Source: Gammaproteobacteria bacterium UBA2679 (GTDB lineage Bacteria > Pseudomonadota > Gammaproteobacteria > Pseudomonadales > Oleiphilaceae). From it: DNA of 64,000 nt. Below are positions 28,497 to 37,262 of this stretch, piece after piece. How positions within the stretch are numbered: position 1 is the stretch's first letter; each line of letters opens with the position of its first letter. The notes beneath the pieces were generated by a model. The model was not told the origin of the DNA and did no database searches. It saw nothing but the letters and a program-made list of their open reading frames with translations. Where the stretch lies: assembly GCA_002354735.1 (NCBI GenBank), contig DEMD01000009.1:472705-536704 (forward strand), given 5' to 3'. Position numbers and translations under genes: made by a program.

Positions 28497-30025
28497 TATT
28501 CGCGGTGCGTCACGCGGAGTACTTCTTCAACAGAGGTCACACCCTGCAAGATTTTCTGCACACCGTCGGCATGGATACTCGGCCCGCGGGCACGCGCATA
28601 TTTTTCCATTTCCATTTCACCAGCCTGTTTGTGTATCAGCTGCCGCATGCCTTCATCAACTTCGATCACTTCATAGATCCCCAGACGCCCACGGTAGCCG
28701 AGCTGATTGCACTCGGGGCACCCTGTCGGCCGATAGATTCGAGGTGGATTGGCCGTATCCGCATCCAGGAAGTCACAGATTTCGGCATCAGGTGAATACG
28801 CTTCCTTGCAGTGCTCGCAAAGTGTTCTGACCAATCGCTGAGCCATGACGCCCACGAACGACGATGAAATGAGGAACGGTTCGACGCCCATATCCATGAG
28901 TCGCGTAACCGCACCCACTGCACTATTGGTGTGAAGGGTGGATAACACAAGGTGACCAGTCAAACTGGCCTGTACCGCTATTTCTGCAGTTTCAAGGTCA
29001 CGAATTTCACCGATCATCACCACGTCGGGGTCCTGGCGCAGGATGGCCCGGAGCCCCCTCGCAAAGGTCATGTCGACCTTCGTGTTTACCTGGGTCTGCC
29101 CGACGCCCGGCAGGTTGTATTCGATTGGATCTTCGACAGTGAGGATGTTTCGCGAGCGGTCATTGATCTCACTCAGCGCAGCATAGAGCGTCGTGGTTTT
29201 ACCCGAACCGGTAGGCCCTGTAACCAGCATGATGCCGTGAGGCCGGTGAACGGTCTTGCGCATGAGTTTGAGATCGCGCTCAGACATCCCGATGCGTTCG
29301 AGCTGCAGGCGTCCTGCCTGTTTGTCGAGCAATCGAAGCACGATACGCTCACCATTGCTCGAAGGCATGGTGGACACCCGGATGTCGACTTCCTTGCCAC
29401 CAACGCGCAGCGAAATTCGACCATCCTGAGGTATTCTCTTCTCGGCGATATCCAGCCTTGCCATAACCTTGATACGCGAGACCAGCAGCGGTGCGAGTGC
29501 GCGCTTCGGTTTCACAATCTCGCGGAGCACGCCATCCACCCTGAAGCGGACTACCAGATCCTTTTCGTAGGTTTCGATGTGAATATCCGAGGCGCTTGAT
29601 TTGACAGCTTCGGTCAGGATGGCATTGATAAGCCGTATGATCGGGGCATCGTCCTCTTGCTCGAGCAGGTCTTCGGTCTCGGGAACAGAATCTGCCAGAC
29701 TGGCAAGATCCATATCGTCACCAAGCCCCTCGACCATCTGCATGGCTTCGGCACTGTCATTCTGATAGGCACGACCCAGCGCTTCATCGAACTCACTGGC
29801 ATTGACTGCCCTGAATTCGCACTGCCCACCGGAAAACCGGTTAACCTCGGCGAAAACCTGTGGATTGAGTGGCGGTCTGAACTGTATGAGCTGACGCCCT
29901 GTCTGTTCATCAGGTTGCGAAATAAAGATTCCGTGGCGCTTGGCAAAGTTAAAAGGCAGGCGATAGATGTTAACCGCTTCCCGTTCCGGCGTTGCAAAGG
30001 CTTGTGACTGGCTGTTGTTTGGCAT
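28496..30025 (-). CDS. gspE: type II secretion ATPase GspE
   Basis: 509-aa cytoplasmic hexameric ATPase. Walker A GPTGSGKTTTLYAAL, the Asp box, Walker B IGEIRDLETAEIAV and the His box STLHTNSA are intact. A CEHC...CPEC tetracysteine metal site lies in the C-terminal region. It is the first gene of the minus-strand gsp operon, divergent from gspC across a 115-bp intergenic region. Confidence 0.96.
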   Translation of the reverse strand: MPNNSQSQAFATPEREAVNIYRLPFNFAKRHGIFISQPDEQTGRQLIQFRPPLNPQVFAEVNRFSGGQCEFRAVNASEFDEALGRAYQNDSAEAMQMVEGLGDDMDLASLADSVPETEDLLEQEDDAPIIRLINAILTEAVKSSASDIHIETYEKDLVVRFRVDGVLREIVKPKRALAPLLVSRIKVMARLDIAEKRIPQDGRISLRVGGKEVDIRVSTMPSSNGERIVLRLLDKQAGRLQLERIGMSERDLKLMRKTVHRPHGIMLVTGPTGSGKTTTLYAALSEINDRSRNILTVEDPIEYNLPGVGQTQVNTKVDMTFARGLRAILRQDPDVVMIGEIRDLETAEIAVQASLTGHLVLSTLHTNSAVGAVTRLMDMGVEPFLISSSFVGVMAQRLVRTLCEHCKEAYSPDAEICDFLDADTANPPRIYRPTGCPECNQLGYRGRLGIYEVIEVDEGMRQLIHKQAGEMEMEKYARARGPSIHADGVQKILQGVTSVEEVLRVTHRE

Positions 30026-30140
30026 AGTTTTGTGTAAGCTATTTCGACGGCTAGAGTATACTAATCATAGCTGAGGCGCGTTCGATGTTCTGCGTCACAG
30101 TCTTAAAATTTTCGTAAACCCTTAAATTCAGGCGGGCTTG

Positions 30141-30947
30141 ATGCCTTCAAGACTACAACAATGGCTGCCCTGGCTGCTCACGACATTAATCGTAGTAGGC
30201 GCAGCAGTCTACCTGACATCTCATTCGCTCGCACTGTGGCGCGACTATCAGCAGTTTCAGCGCTCACCAGTTGCCATCAGCGCCCAGGGAAACAACGCAG
30301 TCGTACAGCGGCCTGTGCGACAGTTGCTCGGCCTAAATCTGTTCGGTAGCCCCACTGCCAAAACCGAGGCGCCGGTGCAGACCACTGAAGAGCTGCCAGA
30401 AACAAATCTCCAGCTGACCCTGCGGGGCATCTCTTCGTCAGACGCAAACGACGTGGGCGGTGCCCTTATCGAAGGTCCGGACCGGATTACCGATTTCTTC
30501 AGAGTCGGGGAAAGCATGCCCGGCAATGCCAGCCTTCACTCGGTTTATGCCAACCGTGTTGTCATCGACCGAAGCGGCCAACTCGAAAACCTGTTCTTCC
30601 CTGAGGAAATCGGCAGTGGTAGCAGCGTCGAGGCCTACTCTCCCCCAGACGACAGCTATAACCAGAGTTATGAGCAGGAGTACCAGGAGCCAGCCTACGA
30701 TCAGTCAGCCGAGGCACCTGTGTACCAGCCGGAAGTTCAGGAGATCAACGAATATGCGCCGGAAGTCATGCCCGATGAGGGCGCACCGATACCAGGCGAG
30801 CAGTTCGATGCCGGCAGCTATGAAGTGCCGGATGCCATTCCTGCCCCGCCTGTTGAGGCTGTAAGCGAAATTGAAGAGGCTCGTAGAGCGGAAATCCGAG
30901 ACCGACTGCAGAAAATGCGTGAAACCATTCGATCGCAGGCTCAATAG
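30141..30947 (+). CDS. gspC: type II secretion protein GspC lacking a PDZ domain
   Basis: 268-aa inner-membrane clamp protein. A TM helix lies near residues 11-30 (LPWLLTTLIVVGAAVYL), followed by the homology region (LNLFGSP, LQLTLRGISSSD, ALIEGPDRI, FRVGESMPG) that contacts the GspD secretin. After about residue 155 the usual PDZ or coiled-coil domain is replaced by an acidic Tyr/Pro/Glu/Gln-rich tail ending in a charged helix (EEARRAEIRDRLQKMRETI). It is divergent from gspE. The expected gspD does not follow. Confidence 0.85.
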   Translation: MPSRLQQWLPWLLTTLIVVGAAVYLTSHSLALWRDYQQFQRSPVAISAQGNNAVVQRPVRQLLGLNLFGSPTAKTEAPVQTTEELPETNLQLTLRGISSSDANDVGGALIEGPDRITDFFRVGESMPGNASLHSVYANRVVIDRSGQLENLFFPEEIGSGSSVEAYSPPDDSYNQSYEQEYQEPAYDQSAEAPVYQPEVQEINEYAPEVMPDEGAPIPGEQFDAGSYEVPDAIPAPPVEAVSEIEEARRAEIRDRLQKMRETIRSQAQ

Positions 30948-31053
30948 TGCCGTTGAAAGCCTACGATCTGTAACATAGCGATACCATTCTCATAAAGTGA
31001 TCCCCTGCACCGCTGGATATACTCTTTTAACCAGTTTGTTGTCGTGGATTACC

Positions 31054-31308
31054 ATGTTCCCCCATCGCCGTATCAAGATGTCGATAGTACTGAGTCTGTT
31101 CAGTGTCCTGATCGTGTTGGCTACCCTGACTTTTGAAATATCAGCGCGTCAGGCGAACCAGCGAAGCATTCAGACACAGCCCATTCATCTTGGTGAAGAT
31201 TGGCCGGGCCCCTTGCTCGAGCGCAAAGTTCATCAGCGCCACAACGGCGGCCGCCAGAATGCCCAGTCGCTACCGTCGCAAGATCTCAACGTGATCGTCG
31301 CCTTCTAG
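31054..31308 (+). CDS. small single-TM protein of unknown function
   Basis: 84-aa predicted protein: a basic start (MFPHRRIKM), one hydrophobic helix (SIVLSLFSVLIVLATLTFEI), and a short polar periplasmic tail. An upstream GTG at 30997 would lengthen it. It lies 106 bp after gspC in the same direction. I do not recognise a family, and its place where gspD is often found may be coincidental. Coding is plausible but not certain. Confidence 0.45.
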   Translation: MFPHRRIKMSIVLSLFSVLIVLATLTFEISARQANQRSIQTQPIHLGEDWPGPLLERKVHQRHNGGRQNAQSLPSQDLNVIVAF

Positions 31309-31400
31309 TACCGGACCATTTCGCCACACCTCCTGGTTCCGCCCGCCTGCCAATTCGCCTTTGCAACTCCACTTGACCTCCTTACGCCGGCGTTTTACAG

Positions 31401-31416
31401 TTTACGTTAACGTCAA
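31401..31416. promoter_or_regulatory. LiuR-type operator upstream of liuR
   Basis: The sequence TTTACGTTAACGTCAA holds a perfect 10-bp palindrome ACGTTAACGT with TT/AA flanks. It lies 30 bp before the liuR start. Dyads of this ACGT-centred form are the known or predicted sites of LiuR, the MerR-family regulator of branched-chain amino acid catabolism, so autoregulation of the liuRAB run is likely. No clear -10 could be assigned. Confidence 0.65.
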
Positions 31417-31445
31417 CTGCGCCAGAGTGGTGTACAGGACCCTGA

Positions 31446-31850
31446 ATGCCCCTGAAGAATCAATCCCGGCTCTATACGATAAGCGACCTGGCGAGTGAAT
31501 TTGGCATCACACCTCGCACCATTCGTTTCTATGAGTCTGAACGGCTGCTGGAGCCAGAGTCTCGTGAATCGCACGGGACACGGCACTACGGTGAGAGGGC
31601 CAGGGTTCGGCTCAAACTGATCCTGCGCGGGAAGCGTCTTGGCTTCAGTCTTGCGGAGTCCAAGTCGCTTATCGAGCTGTATAACGCTGACTCCGACAAC
31701 ACCGAGCAGCTGCAGCGTTTTCTCGAGCTCATCGCTCAGCATCGCCAACAGTTGCAGCGGCAAAAGCAGGACATTGCGGTCCTGGAGCAGGAACTTGACG
31801 CAGCCGAACAGCGCGTTCGGCAAGCCATGCCAGGATCCACAGCCAACTAA
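31446..31850 (+). CDS. liuR: MerR-family regulator LiuR
   Basis: 134-aa DNA-binding protein. The MerR winged helix is at residues 8-75 (YTISDLASEFGITPRTIRFY, GTRHYGERARVRLKLILRGK), followed by a long dimerisation coiled coil. There are no metal-binding cysteines, as expected for LiuR rather than metal sensors. It directly precedes liuA by 30 bp, the usual liuRA arrangement, and an ACGT palindrome lies just upstream. Confidence 0.9.
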   Translation: MPLKNQSRLYTISDLASEFGITPRTIRFYESERLLEPESRESHGTRHYGERARVRLKLILRGKRLGFSLAESKSLIELYNADSDNTEQLQRFLELIAQHRQQLQRQKQDIAVLEQELDAAEQRVRQAMPGSTAN

Positions 31851-31880
31851 GCGCGAAATTCGCGGGAGAATAAAACAACA

Positions 31881-33056
31881 ATGACCTACCAGGCCGACTA
31901 CCCTACCCTTCGCTTCCCCATGAGCGAGGATCAGGCTCAACTGCAGACACTTGCGCGTCGCTTTGCGAGGGAGCGAATTGCGCCCATCGCCGCTGAGATC
32001 GACAAAAACAACGCCTTTCCCAACGAACTCTGGCAGGAACTCGGGCGCATCGGCCTGCTTGGTGTCACGGCTGGTGAAGATGTCGGTGGCGCCGACATGG
32101 GCTACTTCGCCCACTGCCTGGCCCTTGAAGAGATTTCCCGTTGCTCGGCCAGCATAGCGCTCAGCTACGGTGCGCACTCAAACCTCTGCGTCAATCAGAT
32201 CGATAAGAACGGTACGCAGGAGCAGCGCCTACGCTATTTGCCAAAGCTGGTCAGCGGGGAACATGTAGGCGCCCTGGCCATGAGTGAGACGCTCGCCGGT
32301 AGTGATGTCGTCAGCATGAAGCTCAAAGCTGAACGGCATGGCGAGATGTATCGGCTTAACGGCACGAAAATGTGGATTACCAATGGCCCCGACGCCGACG
32401 TTCTGGTGGTTTACGCGAAAACGAATCCAGATGCGGGTTCGAAAGGCATTACGGCCTTCATCGTGGAGCGCGGCATGAAAGGTTTCTCGAGTTCGGCCAA
32501 ACTGGACAAGCTCGGCATGCGCGGGTCGAACACCTGTGAACTGGTATTCGATAATTGCGATGTGCCAGCTGCCAATATTCTCGGCGAGGTGAATCGCGGC
32601 GTCCAGGTACTCATGAGCGGCCTCGACTTCGAACGGGTTCTCCTGGCTGCAGGCCCGCTTGGCATCATGCAGGCCTGTATGGATATCGTGATCCCCTATG
32701 TCCACGAACGGGTGCAATTTGGCGAGGCCATTGGCAATTTCCAGTTGATCCAGGGCAAGCTGGCCGATATGTATAGCCAGCTCAATGCCAGCCGCGCCTA
32801 CCTCTATGCGACAGCGCAAGCCTGCGATCGCGGAGAAGCTTCGAGAAAGGATGCCGCCGGCGTGATACTGTTCTGCGCAGAAAACGCCACGAAGATGGCG
32901 CTTGATGCGATACAGATACTCGGTGGTAACGGCTACACCAACGATTACGCTGCCGGACGTCTGCTGCGGGATGCCAAACTTTACGAAATCGGCGCTGGCA
33001 CATCGGAGGTGCGACGCATGCTGATAGGCCGCGAACTGTTCAACGAGACGGCCTGA
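31881..33056 (+). CDS. liuA: isovaleryl-CoA dehydrogenase
   Basis: 391-aa FAD acyl-CoA dehydrogenase that oxidises isovaleryl-CoA to 3-methylcrotonyl-CoA in leucine catabolism. Recognised from the signature [13 protein letters not shown], the substrate/FAD segment [19 protein letters not shown] and the C-terminal [30 protein letters not shown] lies before ATG. Electrons go to ETF, whose genes lie about 3 kb downstream. Confidence 0.95.
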   Translation: MTYQADYPTLRFPMSEDQAQLQTLARRFARERIAPIAAEIDKNNAFPNELWQELGRIGLLGVTAGEDVGGADMGYFAHCLALEEISRCSASIALSYGAHSNLCVNQIDKNGTQEQRLRYLPKLVSGEHVGALAMSETLAGSDVVSMKLKAERHGEMYRLNGTKMWITNGPDADVLVVYAKTNPDAGSKGITAFIVERGMKGFSSSAKLDKLGMRGSNTCELVFDNCDVPAANILGEVNRGVQVLMSGLDFERVLLAAGPLGIMQACMDIVIPYVHERVQFGEAIGNFQLIQGKLADMYSQLNASRAYLYATAQACDRGEASRKDAAGVILFCAENATKMALDAIQILGGNGYTNDYAAGRLLRDAKLYEIGAGTSEVRRMLIGRELFNETA

Positions 33057-33068
33057 GGGGACGGTGAC

Positions 33069-34694
33069 ATGACAGAGAGCCGCACACCTGCTACGACAAC
33101 AGCCTCAGCCGCGTCCGCACGCCTCGAGCAAATGACGCAGCGCCTTGCCTACATACAGGCCCTCGAAGCAAAAATACGTGAGGGTGGTGGCGCAGAAGCC
33201 CAGGCAAAACAGCGGGACAAAGGCAAGCTGCTCTGTCGTGAGCGCATAGCGCAGCTGCTGGATCACGATTCGCCTTTTCTGGAGATAGGCATACTCGCCG
33301 CTCATGAGGTCTATGAGCACGAAGTCCCCGCCGCCGGTGTGGTTGCGGGCATCGGCTACGTCTCCGGCTTTGCGTGCATGATTGTAGCCAACGACGCCAG
33401 CGTTAAAGGCGGGACTTACTACCCGCTCACCGTCAAAAAACACATCAGGGCGCAGACAATTGCCGGAGAATTCCGGCTGCCATGCATCTATCTGGTGGAC
33501 TCGGGCGGCGCACATCTGCCCCTTCAGGATGAGGTTTTTCCCGACAAGGAAGATTTCGGCCACATTTTCTATAAACAGGCTCATCTCTCAGCGCAGGGTA
33601 TTCCGCAGATTGCTGTCGTCATGGGCTTTTGCACGGCGGGTGGCGCCTATGTGCCCGCGATGGCCGACGAGTGCATTATGGTTGAACGGCAAAGCTCACT
33701 ATTCCTTGCCGGTCCAGCCTTGGTGAAGGCCGCCACCGGGGCCGAAGTTGATGGCGAGGAACTTGGCGGCGCACGGATGCATGCCACGATATCAGGTGTA
33801 GCCGATCATCTTGCAGCAAACGACACTGAAGCTTTGCAGCTTGCCCGCCGCATTCTGTGTCACGCTGGTCTACCGCGAAAAATCGATGCGGCTCAGCAGC
33901 CGGCTTCCATCACTGAACCACTGTTCGATCCCGCAGAGCTTCGAGGCATCGTACCCGCAGATTTTCGGACGCCCTTCGACGTCAGACAGATAATCGAGCG
34001 CATTGTGGACGGATCGGTACACGATGAATTCAAACCGCTCTACGGGCCGACGCTTGTCTGCACCTTTGCTGAAATCGGGGGCCACCGTGTCGGCATCCTC
34101 GCCAATAACGGGGTGCTCTTCAGCGAGTCGGCGCTCAAGGGCACGCACTTCATCCAGCTTTGCGAACAGCGCAATACGCCACTGATCTTCCTGCAGAACA
34201 TCACCGGGTTCATGATTGGGCTTGAGCATGAGCAGGGCGGCATCGCCAAGCACGGTGCCAAAATGGTCATGGCGGTCGCCTGCGCAACTGTGCCCAAATA
34301 CACCATCATCATTGGTGGCAGCTTTGGTGCCGGGAACTACGGGATGTGCGGTCGAGGCTACAATCCACGGTTTCTCTGGACCTGGCCCAGTGCAAAGATC
34401 TCGGTGATGGGCGGGGATCAGGCAGCTGGCGTTTTATCGACAGTGAAGGCCGAAGCACTTGCCAAAAAAGGCCTACCTTTCGATGCAGAAGCGAAAGCGG
34501 CGATAGAAGAGCCGGTCCGACGACAGTTCGAACGGCAATCGGACACCGTCTACGCTTCGGCGCGGCTATGGGACGACGGCGTCATTGATCCCGCCGACAC
34601 CCGAGCCATACTACGCTTTGCTCTTGATCTCGAGCCTGGAGAAGCGACCGACGGCATGCGCGAGAGGCGCCAGGGTGTAGCTGCCTATCGTTAG
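33069..34694 (+). CDS. liuB: methylcrotonyl-CoA carboxylase, carboxyltransferase (beta) subunit
   Basis: 541-aa carboxyltransferase with two crotonase-like halves. It transfers CO2 from biotin to 3-methylcrotonyl-CoA. Typical blocks are [50 protein letters not shown] and [16 protein letters not shown]. It lies 12 bp after liuA. The biotin subunit liuD and the hydratase and lyase genes liuC and liuE do not follow: the next gene is on the opposite strand. Confidence 0.96.
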   Translation: MTESRTPATTTASAASARLEQMTQRLAYIQALEAKIREGGGAEAQAKQRDKGKLLCRERIAQLLDHDSPFLEIGILAAHEVYEHEVPAAGVVAGIGYVSGFACMIVANDASVKGGTYYPLTVKKHIRAQTIAGEFRLPCIYLVDSGGAHLPLQDEVFPDKEDFGHIFYKQAHLSAQGIPQIAVVMGFCTAGGAYVPAMADECIMVERQSSLFLAGPALVKAATGAEVDGEELGGARMHATISGVADHLAANDTEALQLARRILCHAGLPRKIDAAQQPASITEPLFDPAELRGIVPADFRTPFDVRQIIERIVDGSVHDEFKPLYGPTLVCTFAEIGGHRVGILANNGVLFSESALKGTHFIQLCEQRNTPLIFLQNITGFMIGLEHEQGGIAKHGAKMVMAVACATVPKYTIIIGGSFGAGNYGMCGRGYNPRFLWTWPSAKISVMGGDQAAGVLSTVKAEALAKKGLPFDAEAKAAIEEPVRRQFERQSDTVYASARLWDDGVIDPADTRAILRFALDLEPGEATDGMRERRQGVAAYR

Positions 34695-34727
34695 TCGCAC
34701 CTGCCATCACGACTGAATGGCGCCTGC

Positions 34728-35246
34728 CTAATGGTGGGCGTGCGACTCACCACTGACCGGCTGGACAGCAAACCAGGAATCGAGACGAATGGGTGTCTGC
34801 CCAGACACCTCAGAAGGCTCGAATACAAAAGTTGCCGGAAGACGCTCACCGGCCGTCGTCGGCGAAACCAGCTTCATAAACATGATATGCACCGCACCAG
34901 GCGCCAACTCTACAGTCGCTCCCGGCGGAATCAGGACGCCCTCCGGTAGCGGCTTCATAGACATCATACCTGCCTCAGAGGTCACAGATTCATGCAATGA
35001 AGTCTGTGCTGCGACTTCGGTCTCTACGGCGACAAGTCTGTAGGCCTGCTCGCCGCTGTTGCTGATAGTCACATACCCAGCGCCGTTCAGACCTGCCACC
35101 GGCACAGATCGCGTCCAGGCATGACTAATCGTCAATCCCGCCTCGCTGGCACCGTGAGCCACGGCCTTGCCAGCGGCGATAAGCAGCAGCACCGACACGA
35201 TCAAGCGGAATTTCGCCAGCGCCGCTGTCACAGGAAATCTCTTCAT
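34728..35246 (-). CDS. periplasmic copper chaperone PCu(A)C
   Basis: 172-aa secreted protein with an N-terminal signal peptide (FRLIVSVLLLIAAGKAVAHG). The PCuAC core contains the Cu(I) ligands in LHESVTSEAGMMSM and VHIMFMKL (H, M, H, M pattern). It ends with a His-rich tail (SHAHH). Members deliver copper to the CuA or CuB site of cytochrome oxidases. It stands alone, convergent with liuB. Confidence 0.92.
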   Translation of the reverse strand: MKRFPVTAALAKFRLIVSVLLLIAAGKAVAHGASEAGLTISHAWTRSVPVAGLNGAGYVTISNSGEQAYRLVAVETEVAAQTSLHESVTSEAGMMSMKPLPEGVLIPPGATVELAPGAVHIMFMKLVSPTTAGERLPATFVFEPSEVSGQTPIRLDSWFAVQPVSGESHAHH

Positions 35247-35263
35247 ATATTTCTATCCTTTAA

Positions 35264-35293
35264 AACAAAAAAAGCCGCACAAGGTGCGGCTTC
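35264..35293 (-). terminator. intrinsic terminator after etfA
   Basis: The stem AGCCGCAC/GTGCGGCT with a 3-nt loop (35273-35291) is followed on the minus strand by seven T residues and further T-rich sequence. It lies 25 bp after the etfA stop and ends the etfBA transcript before the copper chaperone gene. Confidence 0.85.
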
Positions 35294-35317
35294 GATAGGT
35301 CGTGCGGGAGCCGGCAC

Positions 35318-36250
35318 TTAGCTGACTGCTGCTTCCAGCTGCGGCACAGCTTCGAACAGGTCGGCAACCAGTCCGTAATCAGCCACCTGGAATATCGGCG
35401 CTTCTTCGTCCTTGTTGATGGCAACGATGACCTTGGACTCGGACATACCAGCAAGATGCTGAATAGCGCCAGAAATGCCAACGGCGATGTACAGCTGCGG
35501 CGCGACGATCTTACCCGTCTGACCAACCTGCATGTCGTTAGGCACAAAGCCTGCGTCGACAGCTGCTCGCGATGCACCGACTGCTGCGCCAAGCTTGTCG
35601 GCAAGCTTATACAGCATTTCGAAGTTCTCGCCGTTCTGCATGCCTCGGCCACCAGAAACAACGATTTGCGCACCGCTGAGGTCAGGGCGATCGTTCTTCG
35701 CAAGCTCTTCTCTCACGAATGAAGACACGCCAGCATCCTTGGCAATGCTGCAATCTTCGACTGCCGCAGAACCGCCTTCACCAGAAACCGGGTCGAAACC
35801 TGTTGGCCGTACGGTGATAACCTTGATGGCATCCGAAGACTTTACGGTGGCAATGGCGTTGCCGGCATAGATTGGACGAACGAAGGTATCAGCAGATTCA
35901 ACGCGAATGATGTCAGAAATCTGCGCCACGTCCAGCAGGGCTGCAACGCGTGGCATGAAATCTTTGCCAGTGGTGCCAGCAGACGTCAGGATCGCTGCAT
36001 AGTCCTTGCCCAGCTCGACAACGAGTGCCGCCAGGTTTTCACCAAGCTGATGTCCATAGACATCGGCGTCGGCCTTGAGGACCTTTGAAACGCCTTGAGC
36101 CTTGGCAGCCGCTTCAGCAGCGCCAGAGCAATCCTTACCTGCGACCAGTACAGTGATATCGCCGCCGATCTTCTGGGCAGCTGCAATCACGTTCAGTGTG
36201 GCAGACTTGAGGGAACTGTTATCGTGTTCCGCAATGACTAGTACGCTCAT
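35318..36250 (-). CDS. etfA: electron transfer flavoprotein alpha subunit
   Basis: 310-aa FAD-binding subunit. The N-terminal alpha/beta domain ([10 protein letters not shown]) is followed by the FAD domain with [15 protein letters not shown] and the signature [20 protein letters not shown], then [21 protein letters not shown]. It accepts electrons from acyl-CoA dehydrogenases such as LiuA. It lies 2 bp after etfB. Confidence 0.97.
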   Translation of the reverse strand: MSVLVIAEHDNSSLKSATLNVIAAAQKIGGDITVLVAGKDCSGAAEAAAKAQGVSKVLKADADVYGHQLGENLAALVVELGKDYAAILTSAGTTGKDFMPRVAALLDVAQISDIIRVESADTFVRPIYAGNAIATVKSSDAIKVITVRPTGFDPVSGEGGSAAVEDCSIAKDAGVSSFVREELAKNDRPDLSGAQIVVSGGRGMQNGENFEMLYKLADKLGAAVGASRAAVDAGFVPNDMQVGQTGKIVAPQLYIAVGISGAIQHLAGMSESKVIVAINKDEEAPIFQVADYGLVADLFEAVPQLEAAVS

Positions 36251-36252
36251 GA

Positions 36253-37002
36253 TTAAAGTACCTTCGCTTCATTCTTGAGTTTGTCGACCAGTTCGGCGAC
36301 GCTCGCAACCTTCACGCCAGCTGAACGCTGGGCAGGTGGCTCGACCTTGACCACAGAGATTCGTGGCGCGATTTCAGCACCAAGATCTGCAGGGCTCATG
36401 ACCTCGAGCGGCTTCTTCTTCGCTTTCATGATATTCGGCAGCGAGGCATAGCGTGGCTCGTTCAGACGCAGGTCTGTGGTCACTACCGCGGGCAGTGTCA
36501 GCGAAACAGTCGCCAGACCACCGTCAATTTCACGAGTAACTTCAACCTTGTCACCTTCAACCTTCACTTCGGAAGCGAAAGTGCCCTGGCCATAGCCGCA
36601 GAGGGCGGCCAGCATCTGCCCCGTCTGGTTGTTGTCTGTATCGATCGATTGCTTGCCGAGGATAATGAGCTTCGGCTCTTCCTTCTCGACAATCGCCTTG
36701 AGCAATTTAGCCGCGGCGAGTGACTGGATTTCCTCGTCGGTTTCAACATGAATGCCGCGATCAGCGCCCAGCGCAAGCGCGGTACGAATCTGCTCCTGGC
36801 AGGCTTTCGGGCCAATAGACACAACTACAACCTCAGTAGCCACACCCTTTTCTTTCAGGCGAACAGCTTCTTCGATGGCAATCTCACAGAATGGATTCAT
36901 GGCCATTTTGACGTTGGCCAGATCGACACCTGAATGGTCAGACTTCACTCGTACTTTTACGTTGTAATCGATGACACGTTTGACAGCGACAAGAACCTTC
37001 AT
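36253..37002 (-). CDS. etfB: electron transfer flavoprotein beta subunit
   Basis: 249-aa AMP-binding partner of EtfA. Characteristic sequence: [39 protein letters not shown] and [22 protein letters not shown] in adjacent blocks. RBS GAGGA precedes ATG. It is divergent from the ETF-quinone oxidoreductase gene across a 260-bp regulatory region. Confidence 0.97.
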   Translation of the reverse strand: MKVLVAVKRVIDYNVKVRVKSDHSGVDLANVKMAMNPFCEIAIEEAVRLKEKGVATEVVVVSIGPKACQEQIRTALALGADRGIHVETDEEIQSLAAAKLLKAIVEKEEPKLIILGKQSIDTDNNQTGQMLAALCGYGQGTFASEVKVEGDKVEVTREIDGGLATVSLTLPAVVTTDLRLNEPRYASLPNIMKAKKKPLEVMSPADLGAEIAPRISVVKVEPPAQRSAGVKVASVAELVDKLKNEAKVL

Positions 37003-37037
37003 AGATTCCTCGTTGGTTTGAGGTGGAATAAACGAGC

Positions 37038-37043
37038 ATTATA
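37038..37043 (-). promoter_or_regulatory. candidate -10 box for etfBA
   Basis: A perfect TATAAT reads on the minus strand 36 bp before the etfB start. No good -35 hexamer lies 16-18 bp upstream, so an activator may be needed, or the match may be chance. Confidence 0.35.
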
Positions 37044-37190
37044 CCCTAAATAGATGACGCATAGCTCGGCGACATACATGCATAAGACGCCAGACAGGCA
37101 TATTGAGTGGCTTCAGGCGCATGACCAGCGCGTGATCTGCCCAAGGCCGCAGCGTCCATACTGGCCGTATTTAAATTCAAATGGCGGCAG

Positions 37191-37216
37191 AATTCAAACA
37201 AACGTTTGTTTGAATT
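37191..37216. promoter_or_regulatory. 26-bp perfect palindrome, probable PsrA-type operator
   Basis: The half-site AATTCAAACAAAC is repeated exactly inverted with no spacer, giving a 26-bp perfect dyad. It contains two overlapping CAAAC-N4-GTTTG arrangements, which match the published consensus for PsrA, a TetR-family regulator of fatty acid oxidation. It lies 47 bp before the ETF-QO start and about 150 bp from the etfBA -10 box. Repression released by acyl-CoA or fatty acid is the likely mode. Confidence 0.8.
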
Positions 37217-37233
37217 TCGAATTCCGCTATCAT
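37206..37233 (+). promoter_or_regulatory. candidate promoter of ETF-QO overlapping the operator
   Basis: TTGTTT (37206-37211) and TATCAT (37228-37233) are separated by 16 bp. The -35 hexamer falls inside the palindrome, so a bound repressor would block RNA polymerase. The matches are moderate. Confidence 0.45.
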
Positions 37234-37262
37234 GAGGCCGAATTTTCTAGAGGAGATTGCTT

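Noticed and set aside
31394..31440. TTTACA upstream of liuR considered as a MerR-type promoter -35
   Set aside because: No -10-like hexamer occurs at the 17-20 bp spacing, so only the operator was annotated.
37191..37216. Palindrome considered as a transposon end or recombination site
   Set aside because: No second copy, target duplication or transposase nearby; its promoter position and CAAAC/GTTTG content favour an operator.
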